NCBI RefSeq assembly: GCF_003416895.1
Contig: NZ_QVIO01000001.1
Coordinates: 1,240,001 to 1,304,000 of the forward strand
Direction: 5' to 3'
Source of the DNA: Duganella sp. BJB476
GTDB lineage: Bacteria > Pseudomonadota > Gammaproteobacteria > Burkholderiales > Burkholderiaceae_D
Length of the DNA: 64,000 bases
Positions 46,161 to 55,092 of the stretch are shown one piece after another. A program made the translations under genes and the position numbers. Position 1 is the stretch's first letter, and every line of letters starts with the position of its first letter. The notes beneath the pieces are model-generated. The model did no database searches. It was not told the DNA's origin and worked only from the letters and a program-made list of their open reading frames with translations.

Positions 46161-47362
46161 GTATGGCTCCTGCGGTCGAAAGCGTGCAACGTCGCGCCCA
46201 GCGCCTGAAGGCGGTCGCGGCGCAGCATGCCGTAGTTATAGAATCCGAAATGACGGATGCCGAGTTCCCACAAGCCTTGCAGCGCTTGCGGCAGTTGCGC
46301 GCCGTCGGCCAGGTCTGGCGGGCCGGGACGCAGGATGGCGCGGATGCGGTCCGGGGTGCCGATGCGGCGGATGCAGTCCCACGCGTCGCTGGCAACGGCG
46401 GCGGCATCGGCCTCGTAGAACGGTATCTCCAGCCAGTCCGCCGCGCCGGACAGCGCGCGCAGGTCGGCGCCTTCCAGCCAGCTCTGGGCGGTAGGGCGCT
46501 GCACCGTCGCCACCACGGACAACTCCACCTGTGGCGGCATGGCGGCGCGGATGGCGCCGACCAGTTGCGTGACGCGCCGTTGCCGCAGGCGGTTCACGGC
46601 GGCCAGGTCGTCGTCCTCCAGCAGGTCGGCGGCCAGCCATGCTGCGGCCTGGGTCGGCGTGGCGTCGACCGGGGAGTCGAGGTAGTTGTCGATGTCGCGG
46701 CGGATGCGCTGGCGCAGGCCGTCCATGTCGATGTCGGCGGCTTTGCCGGCGGCCATGCAGGCGTCGCAGAAGCACAGGCCGAGCATGGAGTCGAGCCAGA
46801 GGTTGCTGCGGACCTGGGCAAATTCGTGGTGGTAGCCGTGGGCGTAGGGCAGCCAACCCGGCGTTTCGATCACCACGCTGGCGACGCCGCGCGCGGCCAC
46901 GTCGCCGCTCAGCGCGACGGCGTAGTCGAACACCGGTTGCTGCATCGGGCAAAGGCTGTACAGGTAGCCGTCGCCGTAAGCGTTACGCGCAGTGTACTGG
47001 GGGTGTGCGGCGCCAAGACGGCTGTTGTGCAGCAGTACAGTCCAGGCGTGTACCGCGACGCCGCCGTTGGCGACCAGCTGGGGCAGCACCGCGCGCATAG
47101 CCGGGTTGGAATGGGCTTGCGGTGTGAGTTCGCCGTAGCGCGCCAGGTCGGGTTCGAAATAGACTACGCCGTCCTCGGGGAAGATGACGCGCGGCCCGCT
47201 GGCCGCATGCGGACGCAGGAATTTGCCGGCATGGTAGCTGACGGCGAGTGTCGCGCCGTTCATGCCCAGGCTGCGCGCCTGGTCTACAAAGCGGTCCACA
47301 TCCGCGACATCCCACGGATAACAATACAGCGAGGTATGGTTGGGTGAATTCATGCGCGCCAT
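46157..47362 (-). CDS. Uncharacterised probable TIM-barrel protein coupled to the D-amino-acid dehydratase
   Basis: This 401-residue protein has no recognised named family. The opening HTSLYCYPWDVADVDRFVDQARSLGMNGATLAVSYHAGKFLRP, then GGVAVHAWTVLLHN and ASVVIETPGWLPYAHGYHHE, recalls glycoside-hydrolase-type beta/alpha barrels. A CFCDAC motif in the middle could bind a metal or form a disulfide. No signal peptide is seen. The stop overlaps the start of the dehydratase gene, so the two are translated together. I recall similar proteins near D-amino-acid genes but know no assigned reaction. Divergent from the PLP enzyme at 47426 with a 63-base gap. Confidence 0.7.
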   Translation of the reverse strand: MARMNSPNHTSLYCYPWDVADVDRFVDQARSLGMNGATLAVSYHAGKFLRPHAASGPRVIFPEDGVVYFEPDLARYGELTPQAHSNPAMRAVLPQLVANGGVAVHAWTVLLHNSRLGAAHPQYTARNAYGDGYLYSLCPMQQPVFDYAVALSGDVAARGVASVVIETPGWLPYAHGYHHEFAQVRSNLWLDSMLGLCFCDACMAAGKAADIDMDGLRQRIRRDIDNYLDSPVDATPTQAAAWLAADLLEDDDLAAVNRLRQRRVTQLVGAIRAAMPPQVELSVVATVQRPTAQSWLEGADLRALSGAADWLEIPFYEADAAAVASDAWDCIRRIGTPDRIRAILRPGPPDLADGAQLPQALQGLWELGIRHFGFYNYGMLRRDRLQALGATLHAFDRRSHT

Positions 47363-47425
47363 TCTAGCCTATGCTTCGCCGCTCGGTGCTATATTGGACA
47401 CACCAAATCGCCGACAGGAGTATGC

Positions 47426-48691
47426 ATGCTCACACGCCGCAGTTTCTTTCACGTTGCCGCCGGATCGCTCATCTCGTCGCCTGTGATGGCCGAGCTGCTG
47501 CCCATCGCCGAGGCGCTGCCTCATAACGAAACCTACTGGGCCAAGGTGGCCGCGCAGTACGAACCGGCGCCGGACTTCATCAATCTGGAACAGGGCTACT
47601 TCGGCATGATGGCGCGTCCGGTAGCGGAAGACTACAAGCGCAACATCGACTACCTGAACGCGCACAGCTCGCGCTTCCTGCGCCAGCAATTCGACGGCCC
47701 GGGCATCGAGGCGATAAGGGCGCAGATCGCGGCGGCCGTCGGCGCCGATGTGTCGGAGATCGCCATTACGCGCGGCGCCACGGAATCCCTGCAAAACCTG
47801 ATCGTCAACTACAAGCAGGTCAAGGCCGGCGATACAATCATGTATGCCGACCTGGATTACGACGCGACCCAATACGCGATGAACGAGCTGGCCCTGCGGC
47901 GCGGCGCCGATGTCGCCGTGGTGCGCATCCCCGAGCCGCCCAGCCGCCAGGCCATCCTGGACGCGTACGCACAAGCGATGCAGCGCCATCCGCGTACGCG
48001 TTTGCTGCTGCTGACCCACATCAGCCACCGCACCGGCCTGACTTTGCCGGTGGCGGAACTGGTGCAGATGGCGCGCCGGCGCGGCATCGACGTCATCGCC
48101 GACGCCGCCCAGTCATGGGGCCAGACCGACTTCATGGTGGCCGACCTGAAGGCGGACTTCATTGGCTTCAATCTGCACAAGTGGCTGGGGGCGCCGCTGG
48201 GTGTGGGATTTATGTACATCCGCAAGGCGCGGCTGGCGGATATCGGCGTGCATATGTCGGACCAGGATTACGCGGCAACAGACATCCGCTCGCGCGTCCA
48301 TTCGGGCACCGTCAACACGGCCAACATCATGACGGTGCCGGCGGCGTTCCGCTCCCACGAGCAGATCGGCGTGGCCAACAAGTCCGCCCGGCTCAAGTAC
48401 CTGCGCAGCTATTGGGTGGAGCGCGTGCGGGACGTAAAGGGTTTGCAGATACTGACGCCGGACGATCCCACCATGTACGGCGCCAGCACTTCGTTCCGCT
48501 TCGCCGGCAAGAGCAGCAAGGAAGACAACCAGCGCCTGGCCAAACGGCTGATGGACGAACATGGAATTTTCACGGTATCGCGCAATGGCCCGCTGGGTGG
48601 CAGCTGCGTGCGCGTGACGCCGGCGCTGTTCACCCAGCCGCGCCAGCTGGACCGGCTGGTGCAAGCCATCGCGACGCTCGCGCAGGCGTAG
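47426..48691 (+). CDS. Class V aminotransferase-fold PLP enzyme with Tat-type signal
   Basis: This 421-residue protein resembles isopenicillin-N-epimerase-like class V enzymes. The PLP lysine is Lys252 in GFNLHKWLGAPLGVGFMYI; Asp226 in VIADAAQSWGQ would bind the pyridine nitrogen, and ITRGATESLQNLI holds the phosphate-binding loop. The N-terminus MLTRRSFFHVAAGSLISSPVMA carries a twin-arginine motif with a short hydrophobic region, so the folded holoenzyme may be exported by Tat. Its reaction (epimerase, lyase or aminotransferase) is unknown. Neighbouring D-amino-acid genes suggest a role in amino acid racemisation or breakdown. Confidence 0.8.
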   Translation: MLTRRSFFHVAAGSLISSPVMAELLPIAEALPHNETYWAKVAAQYEPAPDFINLEQGYFGMMARPVAEDYKRNIDYLNAHSSRFLRQQFDGPGIEAIRAQIAAAVGADVSEIAITRGATESLQNLIVNYKQVKAGDTIMYADLDYDATQYAMNELALRRGADVAVVRIPEPPSRQAILDAYAQAMQRHPRTRLLLLTHISHRTGLTLPVAELVQMARRRGIDVIADAAQSWGQTDFMVADLKADFIGFNLHKWLGAPLGVGFMYIRKARLADIGVHMSDQDYAATDIRSRVHSGTVNTANIMTVPAAFRSHEQIGVANKSARLKYLRSYWVERVRDVKGLQILTPDDPTMYGASTSFRFAGKSSKEDNQRLAKRLMDEHGIFTVSRNGPLGGSCVRVTPALFTQPRQLDRLVQAIATLAQA

Positions 48692-48721
48692 TCCCGTGCG
48701 AGCGTTGGTTGGCCGGTAGCG

Positions 48722-50077
48722 TCAGGCGGTGACGGCCTTCTTCTGGCGCACCAGATAGCCCGCGCCCAGCGCCGCCAGCCACACCGGAATCAGGTAGACC
48801 GACAACTGCAGGTCCGGCGTCATGTACATCACCACCAGGATCGCCGCCAGGAAGGCCAGGCACAAATAATTGGTCAGCGGGTAGCCCAGGCTGCGGAACG
48901 CCGTGGTCTTGCCCTCGGCCTTTTTCTGGGCGCGGAAGCGCAGGTGGATCCAGCTGATCATGGCCCAGTTGATGATCAGCGCCGAGACGACAAGCCCCAT
49001 TAAGAAACCGAAGGCTTTGCCGGGCATGAAGTAGTTGACGACCACGCAGACGCCGGTCGCCAGCGCCGAGACGCCCAGCGCAGCCAGCGGCACGCCGCGC
49101 TGGTTCACCTTCAACAGCAGCTGGGGCGCGTTGCCTTGCTTGGCCAGGCCGTACAGCATGCGGGTGTTGGAGTAGACGCCGCTGTTATACACCGACAGCG
49201 CCGCCGTCAGCACCACGGCGTTCAGCGCATGCGCCACCAGGTTGCTGTTCAACGCATGGAAGATGAGCACGAACGGGCTGCCGCCGGTGACCACTTTCTG
49301 CCATGGGTACAGCGACAGCAGGATGCCCAGCGCGCCGATGTAGAAAATCAGGATGCGGTAGATGGCCTGGTTGGTGGCCTTGGGGATGGTGCGCGACGGG
49401 TCGTCCGCCTCGGCGGCGGTGATGCCGATCAGTTCCAGGCCGCCGAAGGAGAACATGATGACGGCCATCGCCATCACCAACCCACCCAGGCCGTTGGGGA
49501 AGAAGCCGCCGTGCTGCCACAGGTTGGCCACCGTGGCTTCCGGGCCGGCGTCGCCGGAGATCAGCAGCCAGGCACCGAACACGATCATGCCGACAATGGC
49601 GACCACCTTGATGATGGCGAACCAGAATTCCATCTCGCCGAAGGCTTTGACGTTGGACAGGCTGATGGCGTTGATGATGACGAAGAAGGCCAGCGCGGAC
49701 ATCCAGGTCGGTATCGCCGGCCACCAGTACTGCACGTAGATGCCGACCGCCGACAGTTCGGCCATGCTGACCAACACATACAAGACCCAGTAGTTCCAGC
49801 CCGACATGAAGCCGGCCAGGTGGCCGCAGTATTTGTCGGCGAAGTAGCTGAACGAACCGGCGACCGGTTCGTCCACCACCATTTCGCCCAGCTGGCGCAT
49901 GATGAAGAAGGCGATCAGCCCGGCCACGCCGTAGCCGAGCAGCACGGAAGGCCCGGCCATCTGGATGGTCTGCGCGATGCCGAGGAACAGGCCAGTGCCG
50001 ATGGCGCCACCCAGCGCAATCAGCTGGATGTGCCGGCTCTTCAGGCCGCGTTTGAGTTCATTCTTCCCATCTGCCAT
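48722..50077 (-). CDS. AAT-family amino acid permease (CycA/ProY-like)
   Basis: This 451-residue transporter has 12 helices and the AAT family opening LKRGLKSRHIQLIALGGAIGTGLFLGIAQTIQMAGPSVLLGY. FIMRQLGEMVVDEPVAGSFSYFADKYCG, FSFGGLELIGITAAEADDPSRTIPKA and SALIINWAMISWIHLRFR are also typical. The family includes the D-serine/D-alanine/glycine transporter CycA. Position 72 bases downstream of a RidA gene and near a D-amino-acid dehydratase supports D-amino acids as substrate, but sequence alone cannot decide. Confidence 0.88.
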   Translation of the reverse strand: MADGKNELKRGLKSRHIQLIALGGAIGTGLFLGIAQTIQMAGPSVLLGYGVAGLIAFFIMRQLGEMVVDEPVAGSFSYFADKYCGHLAGFMSGWNYWVLYVLVSMAELSAVGIYVQYWWPAIPTWMSALAFFVIINAISLSNVKAFGEMEFWFAIIKVVAIVGMIVFGAWLLISGDAGPEATVANLWQHGGFFPNGLGGLVMAMAVIMFSFGGLELIGITAAEADDPSRTIPKATNQAIYRILIFYIGALGILLSLYPWQKVVTGGSPFVLIFHALNSNLVAHALNAVVLTAALSVYNSGVYSNTRMLYGLAKQGNAPQLLLKVNQRGVPLAALGVSALATGVCVVVNYFMPGKAFGFLMGLVVSALIINWAMISWIHLRFRAQKKAEGKTTAFRSLGYPLTNYLCLAFLAAILVVMYMTPDLQLSVYLIPVWLAALGAGYLVRQKKAVTA

Positions 50078-50149
50078 CTGATCCCCTGAGTGGTAAGCAA
50101 AGACGACGATTCTAAAGCAAAAGCAGCTCAGTGGAAGAGAAAATCGCGC

Positions 50150-50590
50150 TCATCGGCGCGGTGCGTAAGCCATGCATTCCACCTCGACTTCGCCGCCCAA
50201 AGCCAGGGCATTGGCGCCGAATGCGCTGCGTGCCGGCAGGCGTTCGGGCTTGAAGTAGGTGATGTAGACCTTGTTGAAGTCGTCCCACTTGGTCATGTCG
50301 GCGATCATGATGGTGCACTTGACCACGTCGTTCATGCCGAGGTTGTAGCCTTTGAGGATGGTGGCGATATTGTCCATGGCCTGGCGCGCCTGCGCGTCGA
50401 AGCCTTTGACCAGGCCATTGGGGCCGGTGCCCAGCTGGCCGGAGACGAACACATAATCCCCGGCGCGCACCGCCAGCGAGAACGGCCGCCCCGGCTCATT
50501 GCCCTTGTTGTAGAAGTCGATGGCGGAGGCGGCGCCGGAGGTGAACAAGGCCAGGATGCAGGTCAATTTTTTCAGATGTGTACGTGTCAT
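50150..50590 (-). CDS. RidA-family deaminase with a signal peptide
   Basis: This 146-residue protein has the RidA/YjgF core: AVRAGDYVFVSGQLGTGPNG, ARQAMDNIATILKGYNLGMNDVVKCTIMIADM and LPARSAFGANALALGGEVEVECMA. Arg121 aligns with the substrate-binding arginine of E. coli RidA, so imine hydrolysis is plausible. The first 23 residues (MTRTHLKKLTCILALFTSGA + ASA) look like a Sec signal peptide, unusual since RidA normally acts in the cytosol on products of PLP dehydratases. It starts 4 bases after the stop of the hybrid kinase gene and precedes the permease. Confidence 0.88.
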   Translation of the reverse strand: MTRTHLKKLTCILALFTSGAASAIDFYNKGNEPGRPFSLAVRAGDYVFVSGQLGTGPNGLVKGFDAQARQAMDNIATILKGYNLGMNDVVKCTIMIADMTKWDDFNKVYITYFKPERLPARSAFGANALALGGEVEVECMAYAPRR

Positions 50591-50594
50591 GGGC

Positions 50595-52667
50595 TCAATC
50601 TTCAGTGGAACAGGTAGTGTTCTGCACGACTTGCTGCGTCACTTGTTGCAGCAGGTCTTTCAGTTGCGTCACGATGGAGAGGGCGGCCATCACCTCGCTG
50701 GCTGGCTCCGTCTGTGGCAGTTGCTCCAGATCTTCGCACAGATCGGCCATGCGGAAAGCGCCGACGCTGCGCGCCGCCGACTTGATGCGGTGGCCCAGTT
50801 CGCGCACCCTCTGCACGTCGCCACGCTCCAGCGCAGCCTCTATGTCGCGGATACCCTCCTGCGAACTGAGCAGGAATTTAAAGGCGAATTTACGCACCTT
50901 GCCCAGGTCGTCGCCGAGCAGCGCGGCCAGCACCGATAAATCGATCACGGCCGAGTCGCCACCGAATGGGGACTCGGAGGCCGGCTGCGGCCGCCGCGGC
51001 TCTGCCGGCGGCACGCGCGCAGGCAGCCAATTGGCGACGGTCTGGTACATCAGGGCCGGCTGGACGGGCTTCGAAATGAAATCGTTCATGCCGGCGTCGA
51101 TGCAGCGCATCCGTGCTTCGGTGGTGGCGGTGGCCGTCATCGCCAGCACCGGGATATGGGTCAGTTGCGGGTCGGTGCGGATGTGGCGGGTCGCTTCCAG
51201 CCCATCCATGAGCGGCATTTGCAAGTCCATCAAAACGCAGTCGAAATCGGACTTGCGCAGCAGCTCCAGCGCGTCGGCGCCATTGCTGGCGAGGCTGACG
51301 GTGACGCCGGCTTCTTCCAGCATTTCCTGCGCAATTTGCTGGTTGAAGATGTTGTCCTCGACCAGCAGGATGCGGGCCGCCTTCAATGCCGCCATCATGG
51401 CCGACGTGCGGGCGCTGGCCAGCAGCTCGCCGGCGGCGTCGCCGATCTGGTTGATGAGCGCAGGCACGGTCTGGTAGGACACGCCGAGCTGGGCCGTGAA
51501 CCAGAACGTGCTGCCAACCCCGGGCTTGCTGAGGACGCCGACATCGCCGCCCATCAACTGGGCCAGCTCCTTGCAGATCGCCAGGCCGAGGCCGGTGCCG
51601 CCGTATTCCCGCGTGGTCGACGTGTCGGCCTGCTGGAAGGAGATAAATAATTTCGCCATTTCCGCGCTGGACAGGCCGATGCCCTGGTCGCTCACTTCGA
51701 AACGCACCAGGCAATCGTTGGCGTCGCCGACCATCTTGCGCACGCGGATCTCTATCCGGCCTTGCTCGCTGAATTTGATGGCGTTGTTGGCGTAGTTAAT
51801 CAGCACCTGTCCCAGTCGCAGCGGATCGCCCACCAGCACCGGCGGCAGGGTCGGGTCCAGGTCGAATACCAGTTCCAGGTTGCGGGTAGCCGCCTTCGGC
51901 GCCACCACCGTGGTCAGCGTTTGGACCACCTGATCTAGTGAAAAGTCGATGTGCTGGATATCCAGCTTGCCGGCCTCGATCTTGGAAATGTCGAGAATGT
52001 CGTCGATGATGCCCAGCAGGTGCTCGCCGGCGAAGCGGATTTTTTCCAGGTAGTCGCGCTGGCGCGGGTCCAGTTCCGTCTTCAAAGCCAAATGGGCCAT
52101 GCCGATGACGCAGCTCAACGGCGTGCGGATTTCGTGGCTCATATTGGACAGGAACTGCCCCTTGGCCACGCTCGCGGCCTCGGCCTGCTGCTTGGCCTGC
52201 TGCAGTTCCTTGTTTTTGGCCTCGAGCTGTTCCTCGTAGTGTTTTTCAGAGGTCACATCGTGATAGATAGTGACGAAGCCACTGATCGCACCGTCGATGC
52301 CATAGATGGGGCGGCCTATGATATTCAGGACGACGCCGTCCACCCTGGCGCGAGTGAAATTGTGAGGCTGGAACTTCAAGCAGAGCTCCACCCGGGTGGC
52401 CACCTGCGCGTCGATATCGCCTGGCCCATAGTCCCCGCGCAAGGCGATGTAACGGAACACTTCGGCCATGGTGACGCCGGGATGCATCACCTCAACCGGA
52501 AACCCCTGCAATTGACAGAAGGCAGGGTTCCAGAACCTGATGGTCAAGTCGCAGTCAACAATGGTGACGCCAACCGGCATGTATTCCAGTGCCGCTGCCA
52601 GCCTGGGGAAATTCAACCTGATGAACTCTTCACTTTGAATAGTCGATTCCATAGGCCGATCATCCAT
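50595..52667 (-). CDS. Cytosolic hybrid histidine kinase (PAS-HisKA-HATPase-REC-HPt)
   Basis: Start at ATG 52667 ([15 protein letters not shown]) gives 690 residues; a TTG at 52679 is less likely. No transmembrane helix is present. A PAS domain opens the protein ([24 protein letters not shown]). HisKA has His178 in [14 protein letters not shown]; HATPase boxes [21 protein letters not shown] and [13 protein letters not shown] are intact. A receiver follows ([27 protein letters not shown]), then a C-terminal HPt domain with His626 in [15 protein letters not shown]. The chain can therefore run a complete His-Asp-His relay and needs only an outside response regulator. It is followed after 4 bases by the RidA gene. 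Confidence 0.92.
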   Translation of the reverse strand: MDDRPMESTIQSEEFIRLNFPRLAAALEYMPVGVTIVDCDLTIRFWNPAFCQLQGFPVEVMHPGVTMAEVFRYIALRGDYGPGDIDAQVATRVELCLKFQPHNFTRARVDGVVLNIIGRPIYGIDGAISGFVTIYHDVTSEKHYEEQLEAKNKELQQAKQQAEAASVAKGQFLSNMSHEIRTPLSCVIGMAHLALKTELDPRQRDYLEKIRFAGEHLLGIIDDILDISKIEAGKLDIQHIDFSLDQVVQTLTTVVAPKAATRNLELVFDLDPTLPPVLVGDPLRLGQVLINYANNAIKFSEQGRIEIRVRKMVGDANDCLVRFEVSDQGIGLSSAEMAKLFISFQQADTSTTREYGGTGLGLAICKELAQLMGGDVGVLSKPGVGSTFWFTAQLGVSYQTVPALINQIGDAAGELLASARTSAMMAALKAARILLVEDNIFNQQIAQEMLEEAGVTVSLASNGADALELLRKSDFDCVLMDLQMPLMDGLEATRHIRTDPQLTHIPVLAMTATATTEARMRCIDAGMNDFISKPVQPALMYQTVANWLPARVPPAEPRRPQPASESPFGGDSAVIDLSVLAALLGDDLGKVRKFAFKFLLSSQEGIRDIEAALERGDVQRVRELGHRIKSAARSVGAFRMADLCEDLEQLPQTEPASEVMAALSIVTQLKDLLQQVTQQVVQNTTCSTED

Positions 52668-52697
52668 GAGCAGGACCAAGAGAAAACTCTAACCCAT

Positions 52698-52714
52698 CTG
52701 ACAACGGTTGTCAG
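52698..52714. promoter_or_regulatory. Palindrome upstream of the hybrid kinase
   Basis: CTGACAAC-G-GTTGTCAG is a perfect palindrome with 8-base arms, 31-47 bases before the kinase start, in the divergent gap with the RpiR-type gene. Its position fits an operator overlapping the kinase promoter. The cognate protein is unknown. Confidence 0.45.
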
Positions 52715-52746
52715 GTCATTTCTGAGTTACTGGAATTAATTTTCCT

Positions 52747-52807
52747 TGTAACTTACAGTCGAGTGAAAATAGGATTCCATAATCTCTGCAAATGTAAGTA
52801 TGCTTAC
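52747..52807. promoter_or_regulatory. Two short palindromes before the RpiR-type gene
   Basis: TGTAA-C-TTACA (52747-52757) and GTAAG-TATG-CTTAC (52794-52807) lie in the leader of the regulator gene and share the half-site TGTAA. RpiR/HexR-type regulators bind TGTAA-type palindromes, so autoregulation is plausible, but it is not shown. Confidence 0.4.
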
Positions 52808-52832
52808 GGTCTTTCGGATGTGGGAGAGCTGG

Positions 52833-53783
52833 ATGACAAGCAGTAGATCAGGAAGCAAGGCACGATCGTCCTCGGCGGATGTGGCGTTTGCCCAGTCGCC
52901 GTTGGGCCATGTGCTGTCCGGCGTCCTGGCCGAGGGATCGGCGTCGAACCGTAGCATTGCCGATTTCGTGCTGCGCAACCCGATGCGGGTGACCGCGCTG
53001 AAGATAGACGAGATGGCCGAAGGCTGCCAGGTGTCCACCGCGACCATCAGCCGCTTTGCGCGCGATATCGGCTTCGCCAACTACGGCGCGATGCGCAGCG
53101 CCGTCGCCGAGACGCTGCACTCCGAGATGCAGCCGGTGGACAAGCTGCGCCACACCATCGAGAACCGCGAAGGCTCCGTGTGGCCGGGAGACCAGAGCAT
53201 GGAGTATGCGCTGGCTAATATCAGCGCGACCCGCAATGCCCAGTCCCAGGCGGAGATGGAGCAGGTGGTGGAGAAGTTGAGCCGAGCGCGCACCGTGTAT
53301 GTGCTGGGTTTCGGGCTGTCGTCCTATCTGGCGGGTTTGCTGTCGCTGCATTTGCAGCCGTTTTGCCCGCACGTGGTGGAAGTGGCGGGGCAGGGCGGCA
53401 CCGAAGTGGCGGCGGGCCACCTGGCGACGGTCGGTCCGAACGATTTGCTGGTGGTGATATCCTTCCCGCGCTATGCTCTGGATGTGATACGGCTGGCGAA
53501 ATTTGCACGCGACCATGGCGCCTGCGTGATCTCGATCACCGACGCTCCGGCTTCGCCGCTGGTCGAGGTGTCCGAGCATGTGCTGTACGCGAATAGCGGG
53601 CATGCCGTGCTCCCGAGCAGCGCGACGGCGGCGGTGGCGGTGATCGAAGCGCTGGCGGTGTCGCTGATGGTATCGAACAAGGACAATGTGGAAAAAGCCG
53701 CGCGGCTGACGGAGGCAATATCCGCCTACCTGTACGGCCCGGGAACGAAGAAGCGCAAAGCCGCGAAGGGAAGCAAGGTATGA
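52833..53783 (+). CDS. MurR/RpiR-family transcriptional regulator (HTH + SIS)
   Basis: Start at 52833 (MTSSRSGSKARSSSADVAFA), with GGGAGAG upstream; 316 residues. The N-terminal HTH_6 domain includes NRSIADFVLRNPMRVTALKIDEMAEGCQVSTATISRFARDIGF. The C-terminal SIS domain (ARTVYVLGFGLSSYLAGLLS, DLLVVISFPRYALDVIRLAKFARDHGACVISITD) would sense a phosphosugar or similar ligand. RpiR members often control amino-sugar, sugar or D-amino-acid genes. Its stop overlaps the start of the cyanophycinase-like gene (ATGA), so the two share expression. Confidence 0.9.
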   Translation: MTSSRSGSKARSSSADVAFAQSPLGHVLSGVLAEGSASNRSIADFVLRNPMRVTALKIDEMAEGCQVSTATISRFARDIGFANYGAMRSAVAETLHSEMQPVDKLRHTIENREGSVWPGDQSMEYALANISATRNAQSQAEMEQVVEKLSRARTVYVLGFGLSSYLAGLLSLHLQPFCPHVVEVAGQGGTEVAAGHLATVGPNDLLVVISFPRYALDVIRLAKFARDHGACVISITDAPASPLVEVSEHVLYANSGHAVLPSSATAAVAVIEALAVSLMVSNKDNVEKAARLTEAISAYLYGPGTKKRKAAKGSKV

Positions 53784-54982
53784 AGCGTTTGCTTGGGTTG
53801 TTGTTGGCTAGCCTGTTCTGGTGTGCGCAGGTTGGCGCGGCGGAGGTTGCGCCGCAAGGCTCGCTGGTCATCGTCGGCGGTGCGCTGCGGGCGGATAACG
53901 CCGTGGTCTGGCAGCGCGTGGTGCAGCTGGCGGGTGGCGCGGGGGCGCGTATCGCGGTCCTGCCGAGCGCCGCGGCCAATCCTGAGCGTTCCGGCGCCAA
54001 CCTGGCCAAGTATCTGAATCGTTATGGTGCGTCCGCGTTTGTGGTGCCGGTGTCGGTCAACCTGAAGGACCGCGACTATCGGCGCGACGCCGAGGACGAA
54101 GCACTGGCCGGGGAGATCCGCGCGGCCGGCGGCGTCTACTTCACTGGCGGCGACCAGGCGCTGATCACGCAGGCGCTGGTCCGCCCGGATGGCAGCCGCA
54201 CCGCGGTGCTGGACGCGATCTGGGATGTGTACCGGCGCGGCGGCGTCATCGCCGGCAGCAGCGCCGGCGCGGCCATCATGAGCAGCACCATGTACTACAA
54301 CGCCAAGACCGTGTTCGGCACGCTCGCGCAGGGCGTCAACGATGGCCGCGAGCTGGCGCCGGGACTGGGTTTCGTCGGCAGCGATGTCTTTGTCGACCAG
54401 CACCTGCTGGCGCGCGGCCGCTTTGCCCGCATGCTGCCGGCCATGCTGAAGAAGGGATACAAGCTTGGCCTGGGCATCGACGAGAACACCGCGATGGTGA
54501 TCAATTCGGCGCGAGAGGTCGAGGTGCTGGGCTATCAGGGCGCGCTGCTGCTCGACCTGTCGCAGGCGGCCACCGATGGCGGCAAGGACTTCAATATCTC
54601 GAATGTGCGCATCAGCTATCTGGATCGCGGCGACCGCTATAACCTGCGGACAGGCCAATTCACGCCGTCGGCCGACAAGGTGGACGGCAAGGTCGATCCG
54701 CAAAAACCGGCCATGACGGAACCGGTGTATTCCGCCGATATCCTCGGCCACAACGCCGTGCTGGTGATGATGGAAAAGCTGATCGACAATTCGCAGACCG
54801 AGGCGATCGGCATCGCCACCGCCGCGCCGGGCCAGCCGCGCCAGGATCTGGGCTTCGAGTTCAAGTTCAGCCGCCTGGCGGACAGCGTCGGCTATGCGTC
54901 CGCAAGCTCGGAGGCCTATTCGATCCTGAACCTGCGGTTGGATGTGCGGCCGCTGCAAATAACGCGCCCCTGGTACAAATAG
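53780..54982 (+). CDS. Exported cyanophycinase-like S51 peptidase
   Basis: This 400-residue protein has a Sec signal (MKRLLGLLLASLFWCAQVGA, cleavage near AEVA). The S51 fold is shown by GSLVIVGGAL near the start, VYFTGGDQALITQAL and the nucleophile elbow VIAGSSAGAAIMSS (Ser161). LGLGIDENTAMVI is the further family segment. Cyanophycinases cleave the multi-Arg polymer cyanophycin to beta-Asp-Arg; relatives act on other isoaspartyl or aspartyl peptides. No cyanophycin synthetase was seen, so an external polymer or peptide is a likelier substrate. The gene is coupled to the RpiR regulator by an ATGA overlap. Confidence 0.87.
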   Translation: MKRLLGLLLASLFWCAQVGAAEVAPQGSLVIVGGALRADNAVVWQRVVQLAGGAGARIAVLPSAAANPERSGANLAKYLNRYGASAFVVPVSVNLKDRDYRRDAEDEALAGEIRAAGGVYFTGGDQALITQALVRPDGSRTAVLDAIWDVYRRGGVIAGSSAGAAIMSSTMYYNAKTVFGTLAQGVNDGRELAPGLGFVGSDVFVDQHLLARGRFARMLPAMLKKGYKLGLGIDENTAMVINSAREVEVLGYQGALLLDLSQAATDGGKDFNISNVRISYLDRGDRYNLRTGQFTPSADKVDGKVDPQKPAMTEPVYSADILGHNAVLVMMEKLIDNSQTEAIGIATAAPGQPRQDLGFEFKFSRLADSVGYASASSEAYSILNLRLDVRPLQITRPWYK

Positions 54983-55092
54983 GGCGTTTGTTTAGCGAAT
55001 ACACTAAACAAGTGGCTTGTATGGAGCCATGCGGTTGACCGGTGCGGCGTCCAGCGCTATAAAGTTGGATCGTCCCTACCTCTGGAAGCCGA

